Positions 1-5,778 of a stretch of 9,033 bases of DNA are shown one piece after another. Every line of letters begins with the position of its first letter. The stretch's first letter is position 1. The position numbers and the translations under genes were made by a program. The stretch covers positions 1 to 9,033 of the forward strand of contig JAQBXG010000061.1 of the NCBI GenBank assembly GCA_027625125.1, in the 5' to 3' direction. The stretch is from Pseudomonadota bacterium (GTDB taxonomy: Bacteria > Pseudomonadota > Alphaproteobacteria > UBA2966 > CAIVPW01). The notes under the pieces are model-generated. The model searched no databases and was not told the DNA's origin. It saw only the letters and a program-made list of their open reading frames with translations.

Positions 1-87
1 CGGTGCCGCGCCGGGGCGCGCTGCCGCGTCCAGCGGGCCGTCCAGGCCGGCCGCTCGACCTTCTGGTGCCCGCGGTGGCAGCGGTGA
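1..87 (+). CDS. mutM: Formamidopyrimidine-DNA glycosylase (Fpg/MutM), C-terminal end only
   Basis: The first 28 codons, in the frame starting at base 1, read through to TGA at 85-87. They end in QAGRSTFWCPRWQR, which matches the end of the Fpg/MutM zinc finger (family form: VQSGRSTFxCPxCQR, stop). MutM is a bifunctional base-excision-repair enzyme that removes 8-oxoguanine and nicks the abasic site; the C-terminal zinc finger and its conserved Arg (here the R of GRSTF) grip the DNA. The gene begins outside the window. The finger is atypical: the last zinc cysteine is Trp (TGG at 76-78), and the cysteines are spaced C-x5-C-x14-C-x2-W, whereas the usual form is C-x2/4-C-x16-C-x2-C. The stop overlaps the ATG of the next gene (TGATG), which suggests co-translation. 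The identification rests only on this short tail, but the match is specific and mutM near rpsT-dnaA is common in alphaproteobacteria. Confidence 0.8.
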   Translation, partial: RCRAGARCRVQRAVQAGRSTFWCPRWQR

Positions 88-479
88 TGCGCCTCACCCG
101 CCGTGTCGTCGGCGGCCTTGCCTCCGGTGGCCTCGCCGCCGGGCTGCTGCTGTCCGCGCAACTGGCGGTGGCGCAACAGCAGTTCTTCACGGCGGTGGCC
201 GATCTGCCGCTGATGCCGGGGCTGGCCGACCCGGCCGACGCCGCGCTGGTCTTCGATGCTCCGGGTGGCCGCATCGTCGAACTGGCCGCAACCGGCGCGG
301 TCGCGGCGGCAGCGGTGCGGGAGTTCTATGGCGCGACGCTGCCGCAACTGGGGTGGCAGCCGCTGGGCGGCGACCGGTGGAGCCGCGAGGGGGAGGAGCT
401 GGGGCTGGAGATCGAATCCACCGCAGGTGTGGTGACCGTCCGGTTTTCGATCGCCCCACGCGCCGTCACGGCGCCTTGA
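87..479 (+). CDS. Small exported protein of unknown function, next to mutM
   Basis: The product has 130 residues. I chose ATG 87 because it overlaps the mutM stop (TGATG) and gives a textbook signal peptide: basic n-region (MRLTRR), a hydrophobic, Ala/Gly/Leu-rich core at about residues 7-24, and a likely signal-peptidase-I site after AVA at residue 29. An in-frame GTG at 3 would add 28 residues, but that stretch is the mutM tail read in another frame. The mature part of about 100 residues lacks further membrane segments and cysteines. It has the segments FFTAVADLPLMPGL, FYGATLPQLGWQPLG and WSREGEELGLEIES, and ends with a beta-rich tail. My impression is that proteins with a similar FY..TLPQLGW pattern occur beside mutM in other Rhodospirillales, but I know no named function. 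It is probably periplasmic and co-transcribed with mutM; nothing indicates a role in repair. Confidence 0.75.
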   Translation: MRLTRRVVGGLASGGLAAGLLLSAQLAVAQQQFFTAVADLPLMPGLADPADAALVFDAPGGRIVELAATGAVAAAAVREFYGATLPQLGWQPLGGDRWSREGEELGLEIESTAGVVTVRFSIAPRAVTAP

Positions 480-504
480 CGCCCCGGGGCAGCCCCGATA
501 TACA
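476..504 (+). promoter_or_regulatory. Sigma-70-type promoter for rpsT
   Basis: TTGACG (476-481) and TATACA (499-504) are separated by exactly 17 bases; each matches the consensus at five of six positions. The -35 box overlaps the stop codon of the upstream secreted-protein gene. Transcription would start near 511, giving a leader of about 42 nt before the rpsT ATG. The bases after the -10 box (GCCGCGTC) form a GC-rich discriminator, typical of stringently controlled ribosomal promoters. The spacer contains a perfect 10-bp palindrome, GCCCCGGGGC (481-490), overlapping a second dyad GGGGC-A-GCCCC (486-496). Confidence 0.75.
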
Positions 505-552
505 GCCGCGTCGGGCGCGCTGCGCCGCATTCGCAATCTGACCGGGAAGCCA

Positions 553-816
553 ATGGCTCATCACAAGTCCGCACAGGAGCGGATTCGTCGCAACGCGCGG
601 CGCGCCGCTGTCAACCGCGACCGGCGCAGCCGTATGCGAACGTTCCTGCGCAAGGTCGAAGAAGCGATCGCCGGCGGCGACCCGAAATCGGCCCAGGCCG
701 CCTTGCGCGCCGCGCAGCCGGAACTCATGCGTTCGGCGGGATCGATCCTGCACAAGAACACCGCGTCGCGAAAAATGTCTCGGCTTTCGGCGCGCATCAA
801 GGCGATGTCCGCCTAG
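553..816 (+). CDS. rpsT: 30S ribosomal protein S20
   Basis: The product has 87 residues, the normal length for bacterial S20. S20 is a primary-binding protein that contacts 16S rRNA helices early in 30S assembly. The family hallmarks are all present: N-terminal MAHHKSAQERIRRN (usual form MANHKSAxKRIRxN), RSRMRTFLRKVEEAI in the middle, AAQAALRAAQPEL, and HKNTASRKMSRLSARIKAM at the C-terminus. The protein is strongly basic and predicted to be all-helical. A purine-rich GGGAAG (544-549) lies just upstream of ATG 553 and is the likely ribosome binding site. The gene has its own strong promoter and an intrinsic terminator, so it appears to be a single-gene transcription unit. Small departures from the common form (His3 for Asn, Glu9 for a basic residue) look like lineage variation. 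Confidence 0.97.
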   Translation: MAHHKSAQERIRRNARRAAVNRDRRSRMRTFLRKVEEAIAGGDPKSAQAALRAAQPELMRSAGSILHKNTASRKMSRLSARIKAMSA

Positions 817-850
817 CGGCGGTTCCTTCCGAACCGACGCAACGTCGCGC

Positions 851-880
851 GCGCCGCCCTTGAACTGGCGGCGCTTTTTT
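851..880 (+). terminator. Rho-independent terminator of rpsT
   Basis: A perfect 8-bp GC stem (GCGCCGCC at 851-858 with GGCGGCGC at 867-874) closes an 8-nt loop and is followed directly by six Ts (875-880). It lies 35 bases after the rpsT stop and should isolate the rhodanese-dnaA region from rpsT transcription. Confidence 0.9.
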
Positions 881-939
881 GTTGCGCGGCGCAAGCGTCA
901 CACTTCGTTCGGATTCTCGCCTGTTCGCGATTCGATCCC

Positions 940-968
940 TTGGATTGCCACATTTGATTCGATACCAT
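940..968 (+). promoter_or_regulatory. Candidate promoter for rhodanese-dnaA
   Basis: TTGGAT (940-945) and TACCAT (963-968) are 17 bases apart, each matching the sigma-70 consensus at four of six positions, inside the lower-GC part of the spacer. If used, it would place both tandem arrays inside an untranslated leader of roughly 380 nt. A competing -10-like box, TAGAAT at 1275-1280, lies nearer the gene but lacks a recognisable -35. Neither is strong evidence. Confidence 0.25.
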
Positions 969-1013
969 CCTCGACAGAAGCCAAACGTTCAAATACCTGG
1001 TCCGGTGATCAAT

Positions 1014-1081
1014 GCGTCGGATCGGAGCGTCGGATCGGAGCGTTGGACCGGAGCGTTGGACCGGAGCGTTGGACCGGAGCG
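1014..1081. repeat. Tandem array, five 13-bp units
   Basis: Two copies of GCGTCGGATCGGA (1014-1026, 1027-1039) are followed by three identical copies of GCGTTGGACCGGA (1040-1052, 1053-1065, 1066-1078) and a partial unit GCG. The two unit types differ at two positions (C/T at position 5, T/C at position 9). The 13-bp period is not a multiple of three, which argues against a coding repeat. The period is close to one DNA helical turn plus two to three bases. Confidence 0.95.
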
Positions 1082-1160
1082 GCACAAGGTTCGTTCGTGC
1101 CGCACCGGCGCGTGAATGGAAGGCTTCGATGGCAGCCGCCGGGACGGGCGTGCCGGTAAG

Positions 1161-1235
1161 GGCGTACCTGGAACTGGCATACCTGGAACTGGCATACCTG
1201 GAACTGGCATACCTGGAACTGGCATACGGGGAACT
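1161..1235. repeat. Tandem array, five 15-bp units
   Basis: The unit is GGCATACCTGGAACT. Unit 1 (1161-1175) has one change (GGCGTAC). Units 2-4 (1176-1190, 1191-1205, 1206-1220) are identical. Unit 5 (1221-1235) carries GGGG in place of CCTGG's first bases (two changes). The degenerate outer units and perfect inner units are the usual pattern of slippage-driven expansion. Each unit except the last contains CCTGG. All three frames stay open through the array on both strands, which explains why spurious repetitive peptides appear there. Confidence 0.95.
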
Positions 1236-1357
1236 TGGCGGCGGTCGGCGAGACGGGGCGAAGAGATCACCCGATAGAATCTGGCTGCGGGCCGCTGGTG
1301 GCGGTGAACGCAAATGATGCTGCCGGAGGTACCGGGGCTTGGGAGCGGTTCGTGTTT

Positions 1358-1825
1358 ATGGCTGAGACCCCTTCGCGATTTCCGGGACCGGCGGCTTCGG
1401 CGTCACTGCGGGGGTATGCCGGCGATGTAGACCCCACGCGGGCATGGCGCATGTTGCAGGAGGAGCCGTCGGCAGTGCTCGTCGATGTGCGGACCGTGGC
1501 GGAATGGTCGTATGTCGGACTGCCCGATCTGTCGGAACTTGGCAAGCAGCCGATCCTGGTGGAGTGGCAGACGTTTCCGGATCTCGCGGTGAATCCCGCG
1601 TTCGTCGAAAGCGTCGCCCGCGCGGCGCCGGACGCCGCAGCGTCGCTGATCTTTCTGTGCCGGTCCGGCGCGCGGTCGGGCAGCGCCGCGATGGCGATGG
1701 CGGCGCGCGGATATGGGCGCTGCTTCAATCTTTCCGGCGGGTTCGAAGGCAATCCCGACGGGGACCGCCACCGCGGCCAACTGAACGGCTGGAAGGCCTC
1801 GGGTCTGCCGTGGGTGCAATCGTGA
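1358..1825 (+). CDS. Rhodanese-like sulfurtransferase, single domain
   Basis: The product has 155 residues from ATG 1358, with GGGAG (1341-1345) upstream as a plausible but somewhat distant ribosome binding site. An in-frame ATG at 1235 would add 41 residues of low-quality sequence beginning at the edge of the 15-bp array, so I prefer the later start. The rhodanese fold is clear: LVDVRTVAEW (about 41-50), the mid-domain segment ILVEWQTFP (66-74), and the active-site loop FLCRSGARSG with catalytic Cys101 (codon 1658-1660). C-x-x-G-x-R-S is the standard persulfide-carrying loop. There is no signal peptide, so it is likely cytoplasmic. The family moves sulfane sulfur from a donor to an acceptor; the acceptor here cannot be read from the sequence. 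Its TGA overlaps the dnaA GTG start (GTGA), so translation of dnaA probably depends on this gene. Confidence 0.88.
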   Translation: MAETPSRFPGPAASASLRGYAGDVDPTRAWRMLQEEPSAVLVDVRTVAEWSYVGLPDLSELGKQPILVEWQTFPDLAVNPAFVESVARAAPDAAASLIFLCRSGARSGSAAMAMAARGYGRCFNLSGGFEGNPDGDRHRGQLNGWKASGLPWVQS

Positions 1826-3171
1826 GCCGGGACACGCAACCCGTCGCCGCCAGCCGCGAGGAGCAGTGGTCGCGGGTGCGCGCGCGCCTGCGTTCCGCAG
1901 TCGGCGAGGCGGCGTTCAACAGTTGGCTGCGTCCGCTGTCGGTGTCGTCCGGCGAAAACGGCGGCATCCGCATTGTCGTGCCGACCCGCTTCATGCGTGA
2001 CTGGGTCGTGAAGAACTATGCCGACCAGATGCATTCGCTGTGGTGCGACGAATGTCCGGATTCGGGCCCGATCGACATCGAAATCGCGGTCGCCGCCGAC
2101 GCGCCCCCGGCGGCGGTCGGCGCAGAAGCCGAAGCGCGCGACGGCGGCCTCGATCTGGACATCGATCCGCGCTTCACATTCGCCAATTTCGTCGTCGGCA
2201 AGCCCAACGAGCTTGCCTATGCCGCAGCGCAACGGGTCGCCGAGGCGGGCACGGTGCCGTTCAATCCGCTGTACCTGGCGGGCGGCGTCGGCCTCGGCAA
2301 GACCCATCTGATGCACGCGATTGCCGGGGCAATCCGCACCCGACTCCCCGGACGCCGGGTTGTGTATGTATCGGCCGAACGGTTCATGTACGAATTCATT
2401 CGCGCGCTCCGCTACAAGAACGTGATGTCGTTCAAAGAGCAATTTCGCTCGGTGGACGTGCTGATGATCGACGACGTGCAGTTCATCGCCGGCAAGGAAT
2501 CGACCCAGGAAGAGTTCTTCCACACGTTCAATGCCCTGATTGACCAGGGCCGCCAGATCATCATCTCCGGCGATCGCTCGCCGTCGGATCTGGACCATAT
2601 GGAAGAACGGATGCGGTCGCGGCTCGGCTGGGGCCTTGTCGCCGACATCCACGCCACCGATTACGAATTGCGCCTCGGCATCCTGCAAAGCAAGGCGGAA
2701 CAGATGGCCGCGACGGTGCCGGGACAGGTGCTGGAGTTCCTCGCCCACCGCATCACGTCAAACGTGCGCGAACTCGAGGGCGGCCTGAACCGGGTGCTGG
2801 CCTATTCGAACCTGGTCGGGCGGCCGATCACGCTGGAAACGACCCAGGAGGTTCTAAAGGACCTTCTGCGGGCCAATGACCGCCGCGTGTCGATCGAGGA
2901 TATCCAGAAGCGCGTCGCCGAACATTTCAACATCCGCCTCGGCGACATGCATTCGCCGCGCCGCGCCCGGGCGGTGGCGCGCCCGCGCCAGGTGGCGATG
3001 TACCTGTGCAAGCAGCTGACAACGCGCAGCCTGCCGGAAATCGGTCGCAAGTTCGGCGGCCGCGACCACACCACGGTGATGCACGCGGTCCGCAAGATCG
3101 ACGAACTCCGACAGGCCGATTCGGCCCTCCACGAAGACGTCGAACTGCTGCGCCGAATGCTGGAGAACTGA
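1822..3171 (+). CDS. dnaA: Chromosomal replication initiator protein DnaA
   Basis: The product has 449 residues and starts at GTG 1822, overlapping the rhodanese stop; the frame is open far upstream, but the DnaA domain I begins right here (REEQWSRVRARLRSAVGEAAFNSWLRPL). DnaA binds DnaA boxes at the origin, oligomerises with ATP and melts DNA for helicase loading. Domain I is about residues 10-90; an Ala/Glu-rich linker runs from about 91 to 110. The AAA+ core has Walker A GGVGLGKTH (Lys160), Walker B LMIDDVQF (Asp217-Asp218), ERMRSRLGWG with the arginine finger Arg267, and sensor II NVRELEG (Arg316). Domain IV has the basic loop ARAVARPRQVAMYL and the signature FGGRDHTTVMHAVRKI (411-426). 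All key residues are present and length is normal. No strong Shine-Dalgarno is visible before GTG 1822, which fits translational coupling. Confidence 0.97.
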   Translation: MSRDTQPVAASREEQWSRVRARLRSAVGEAAFNSWLRPLSVSSGENGGIRIVVPTRFMRDWVVKNYADQMHSLWCDECPDSGPIDIEIAVAADAPPAAVGAEAEARDGGLDLDIDPRFTFANFVVGKPNELAYAAAQRVAEAGTVPFNPLYLAGGVGLGKTHLMHAIAGAIRTRLPGRRVVYVSAERFMYEFIRALRYKNVMSFKEQFRSVDVLMIDDVQFIAGKESTQEEFFHTFNALIDQGRQIIISGDRSPSDLDHMEERMRSRLGWGLVADIHATDYELRLGILQSKAEQMAATVPGQVLEFLAHRITSNVRELEGGLNRVLAYSNLVGRPITLETTQEVLKDLLRANDRRVSIEDIQKRVAEHFNIRLGDMHSPRRARAVARPRQVAMYLCKQLTTRSLPEIGRKFGGRDHTTVMHAVRKIDELRQADSALHEDVELLRRMLEN

Positions 3172-3445
3172 CGCCGACGCAGCCCCCGGACGGGGCTGGA
3201 AAAACGTTTCATTTCAATCCGTTCACACGCCGCGTCGGCAGCGATTTGTGGTGCGGCGCTAGGGCCGGTTTGCTATACTCGGCGTCCGGTAGAGAGCCTC
3301 CAATTCCGTGAACCTGTGGTGGCGCCGGATGCCGGGTTTGCCGGCGTTCCCGGTCCTGGAAATCCCGGTCGGGAGCCGGGCGGTTTTGATGGATCGCCCG
3401 TTTCCGGCATCCGATGGTCACCAGAAAGTCGATCGTGTCTGGCCG
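3172..3445. other. dnaA-dnaN spacer and dnaN leader
   Basis: The 274-bp gap contains an imperfectly placed hairpin just after dnaA (CAGCCCC 3180-3186 / GGGGCTG 3192-3198, 5-nt loop) followed by an A-rich rather than T-rich stretch, then the extended -10 promoter. The leader that follows has a GC-rich inverted repeat (CGCCGG 3323-3328 / CCGGCG 3341-3346, which includes the shorter GCCGG 3331-3335 / CCGGC 3341-3345 alternative) and a near-repeated segment TCCCGGTC (3348-3355 and 3363-3370). The leader could fold strongly; there is no recognised riboswitch. I see no gene here. Confidence 0.5.
3271..3279 (+). promoter_or_regulatory. Extended -10 promoter upstream of dnaN
   Basis: TGC-TATACT (TG at 3271-3272, -10 hexamer at 3274-3279) is an extended -10 element matching the hexamer consensus at five of six positions. 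There is no good -35 at 16-18 bp, which extended -10 promoters tolerate. It lies in the 274-bp gap between dnaA and dnaN and would give a leader of about 160 nt. It would allow dnaN-recF-gyrB to be transcribed independently of dnaA. Confidence 0.5.
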
Positions 3446-4555
3446 ATGAAACTGAGCATTGAACGCGCCGCGTTGCTGAAATCCCTGGGGCACATGCAGG
3501 GGATTGTCGAGCGCCGCAACACCATCCCGATTCTCTCCAACGTGCTGTTGGAGGCGAAGGGCGACGCACTGGCGCTGACCGCCACCGATCTCGATCTGTG
3601 GATGGTGGAACGGGTCGAGGCGGCGGTCGAACAGGACGGCGGCACCACCGTCGTCGCCCAAACCCTGTACGACATCGTCCGCAAGCTGCCCGATGGCTCC
3701 CAGATCGAATTGGCCCTCGAATCCGATGGCCGGCTGCTGGTGCGTACCGGCCGCTCGCGATTTCATTTGCCGTGCCTCGACCGCGAGGACTTCCCGGTGG
3801 TCCCCGACGGCGACCTGGCGCACCGCTTCGACATCGGCGCGGCCGACCTCCGCCGGCTGCTGGAAAAGACCCGGTTCGCGATCTCGACCGAGGAAACCCG
3901 GTACTACCTGACCGGCGTCTACCTGCATGCCGCCGAGGGGCCGGGCACGCTGCGCGCGGTCGCGACCGACGGCCACCGCCTCGCACGGGCCGAAATCGCG
4001 CTGCCAAAGGGCGCGGCGGCGATGCCCGGCGTCATCGTGCCGCGCAAGGTCGTCCAGGAAGTTTCCCGGCTGACCGAGGGCGTCGACGGCGAAATCCGCG
4101 TTGCGCTTTCGGACTCGAAAGTGCGAATCGAATTCGACGGCGGCGTGCTGACGTCGAAGCTGATCGACGGCACCTTTCCCGACTACGAGCGGGTAATCCC
4201 CGAAGGCAACGACAAGCGGGTCGAGGTCGATGCGCTGACATTGCGCGCGGCGATCGATCGCGTCTCCACCGTGTCCACTGAAAAGTCGCGTTCGGTAAAG
4301 GTGGCGATATCGAAAGGCAAGGCGGTGCTGTCGGCGTCGTCGTCGGAAAACGCGTCGGCGACCGACGAAGTCCCGATCGACTATGCCGGCGATGGGCTGG
4401 AGGTCGGATTCAACGCCCGCTACCTGATGGACATCCTCGACGAAGTCGACGGGGAGACCGCGGTCATCCTGCTCAACGACGCCGTGTCGCCGGCGGTGGT
4501 GACCGACCGCGAGGACTCAAGCGCGCTCTACGTTCTCATGCCCATGCGCGTCTAG
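3446..4555 (+). CDS. dnaN: DNA polymerase III beta subunit (sliding clamp)
   Basis: The product has 369 residues from ATG 3446, the usual clamp length (about 366-372). The frame is open to GTG 3308, but the extra 46 residues resemble no clamp, whereas MKLSIERAALLKSLGHMQGIVERRNTIPILSNVLLEA is the typical beta N-terminus. Two copies form a ring around DNA that tethers polymerase III and other clamp clients. Three clamp domains are expected at about 1-120, 125-250 and 251-369. Conserved features seen are the N-terminal RNTIPILSN, ATDGHRLA (173-180) in domain 2, FPDYERVIP (244-252) at the domain 2/3 junction, and the C-terminal LMPMRV that forms part of the client-binding pocket. The gene ends five bases before recF, so the two are surely co-transcribed. 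Confidence 0.97.
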   Translation: MKLSIERAALLKSLGHMQGIVERRNTIPILSNVLLEAKGDALALTATDLDLWMVERVEAAVEQDGGTTVVAQTLYDIVRKLPDGSQIELALESDGRLLVRTGRSRFHLPCLDREDFPVVPDGDLAHRFDIGAADLRRLLEKTRFAISTEETRYYLTGVYLHAAEGPGTLRAVATDGHRLARAEIALPKGAAAMPGVIVPRKVVQEVSRLTEGVDGEIRVALSDSKVRIEFDGGVLTSKLIDGTFPDYERVIPEGNDKRVEVDALTLRAAIDRVSTVSTEKSRSVKVAISKGKAVLSASSSENASATDEVPIDYAGDGLEVGFNARYLMDILDEVDGETAVILLNDAVSPAVVTDREDSSALYVLMPMRV

Positions 4556-4560
4556 CCGCC

Positions 4561-5778
4561 GTGGGCTGGGCCGAAGTACAGGCGAGCGTGCTTGCCGCGG
4601 ATCCGGCGCAGCGGTTCGACCCGGCGGTGACCCGTCTGGCGCTGACGCAGTTTCGCAGCTACGCCTCGCTGCGCTTCGATCTCGATACGCCGCGCGCCGT
4701 GGTGCTGACCGGACCCAACGGCGCCGGCAAGACCAATCTGCTGGAGGCGGTGTCGCTGCTTGCGCCGGGTCGCGGGCTTCGCCGCGCCACGCTCGCGGAT
4801 TTCCCGCGCCGCGCGGCGTCCGGGGCCACGGCGCGGGAATGGGCGGTCGCGGCGCGGATTCAGGGGCCGGTCGGCAGCACCGATGTCGGCACTGGCATCG
4901 ACGCGGGATCCATCGCCGCGTCCGGCGACGGAGACGTGGCGCAGCAAGAGCGGCGGGTGGTGCGCATCGACGGCCGACCGTCCCGCGGGGCGGCGCTGGC
5001 CGATGTGGTCACGGTGCGCTGGCTGACGCCGGCGATGGACCGCATGTTCACCGACGCGGCGGCGCGGCGGCGGCGGTTTCTGGACCATCTGGCGTCGGGC
5101 GCCGACCCGGCCCACGCCACGCGCGTGTCCGCCTTCGAGCGGACGATGCGCCAACGTTCGCGGCTGCTGCGGTCGCCGGGATGGAACCCGCGCTGGGTCG
5201 CGGCGCTGGAGGAAAAGATGGCGGAGCTGGGCACGGCGATCGCCGCCGGGCGCCTGGAATACGCGGCGCGGCTGAGCGCGGTGATGGCCGAGACGGGCGC
5301 GCCCGCGGCCGGGGCAAAGGTGGTGGTGCGCGGCGACGTCGAAGCCTGGCTGGAATCCGGTCCGGCGCTCGAAGCCGAAGACCGGTTCCGCGCGGCGCTG
5401 GAACGCGGCCGCGACCGCGACGGCATCGTCGGCGGCGCATCGACCGGCGTCCACCGCAGCGATCTGGATGTGACCCACCCGAACGGCATGCCCGCCGCGC
5501 AATGTTCGACCGGCGAGCAAAAGACGTTGTTGTTCGCGATCATCGAGGCGGATGTGCGGCTGGTCGCGGCGGCCGGCAAGGCGCCGCTATTGTTGCTCGA
5601 CGAAGTGTCGGCTCACCTTGACGAGGAACGCCGCGCGGCGTTGTTCGATGCGGTGCTGACGTTGGGATCCCAGGTGTGGGCGACCGGCACCGATGCGTCG
5701 CTGTTCGCCGGGCTGGCCGGGCGCGCGCAGTTCCACGAAGTCCGTGAGGGCCGCGTGATCCCGGTGCGGGACCGATGA
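4561..5778 (+). CDS. recF: DNA replication and repair protein RecF
   Basis: RecF is an SMC-like ATPase that, with RecO and RecR, loads RecA at single-strand gaps. The product is 405 residues from GTG 4561. Walker A is GPNGAGKTN (51-59, Lys57), the ABC-type signature is CSTGEQK (315-321), and Walker B with the D-loop is LLLLDEVSAHLD (343-354, Asp347-Glu348). The segment AMDRMFTDAAARRRRFLDHL is typical of the family. The start is uncertain: family proteins begin close to TRLALTQFRSY, so in-frame GTG codons at 4588 or especially 4627 (383 residues, Lys at 35) could be the true start; none has a clear Shine-Dalgarno. With 4561 the protein is longer than E. coli RecF (357), partly from this N-terminal extension and partly from a variable Gly/Asp/Ser-rich segment at about residues 100-135. 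Its TGA overlaps the gyrB ATG (ATGA). Confidence 0.95.
   Translation: MGWAEVQASVLAADPAQRFDPAVTRLALTQFRSYASLRFDLDTPRAVVLTGPNGAGKTNLLEAVSLLAPGRGLRRATLADFPRRAASGATAREWAVAARIQGPVGSTDVGTGIDAGSIAASGDGDVAQQERRVVRIDGRPSRGAALADVVTVRWLTPAMDRMFTDAAARRRRFLDHLASGADPAHATRVSAFERTMRQRSRLLRSPGWNPRWVAALEEKMAELGTAIAAGRLEYAARLSAVMAETGAPAAGAKVVVRGDVEAWLESGPALEAEDRFRAALERGRDRDGIVGGASTGVHRSDLDVTHPNGMPAAQCSTGEQKTLLFAIIEADVRLVAAAGKAPLLLLDEVSAHLDEERRAALFDAVLTLGSQVWATGTDASLFAGLAGRAQFHEVREGRVIPVRDR

Larger units (their letters stand above)
881..1357. other. Gene-free spacer upstream of rhodanese-dnaA
   Basis: This stretch of about 480 bases has no reading frame with a recognisable product. The left third (about 895-1010) is visibly lower in GC than the surrounding genes and contains an 8-bp direct repeat GATTCGAT (929-936 and 956-963). 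The rest holds two tandem arrays, described separately, and an A-containing stretch near 1261-1280 before the rhodanese start. It must contain the promoter(s) for the rhodanese-dnaA pair because a terminator blocks read-through from rpsT. I looked for DnaA boxes (TTATNCACA and close variants) and found none convincing. Confidence 0.7.

Noticed and set aside
882..894. Palindrome TTGCGC-G-GCGCAA just after the rpsT terminator
   Set aside because: The one-base centre leaves no room for a hairpin loop, and a short GC-rich dyad is expected by chance here.
1014..1235. CRISPR array
   Set aside because: The repeats are short and directly abutting, with no unique spacers and no cas genes in view.
1172..1235. 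Alphaproteobacterial LexA-type direct repeat (GAAC-N7-GAAC)
   Set aside because: GAAC recurs in the 15-bp array, but with an 11-base gap set by the repeat period, not the seven bases needed.
1012..1317. Small plus-strand frame of 101 codons spanning both tandem arrays (repeating LELAY peptide)
   Set aside because: The 13-bp array shifts frame at every unit, all frames are open through the 15-bp array, and there is no Shine-Dalgarno or recognisable homology.
1267..2748. Open frame of 493 codons on the minus strand opposite the rhodanese and dnaA
   Set aside because: It mirrors strongly conserved dnaA sequence, its peptide has no recognisable domains, and GC-rich codon bias commonly keeps an antisense frame open.
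3180..3198. Intrinsic terminator after dnaA
   Set aside because: The 7-bp stem is good, but it is followed by GAAAAAC instead of a T tract, so it does not meet the usual definition.
3308..3445. N-terminal extension of DnaN from GTG 3308
   Set aside because: The added 46 residues match nothing in the clamp family, and ATG 3446 gives the standard N-terminus and length.
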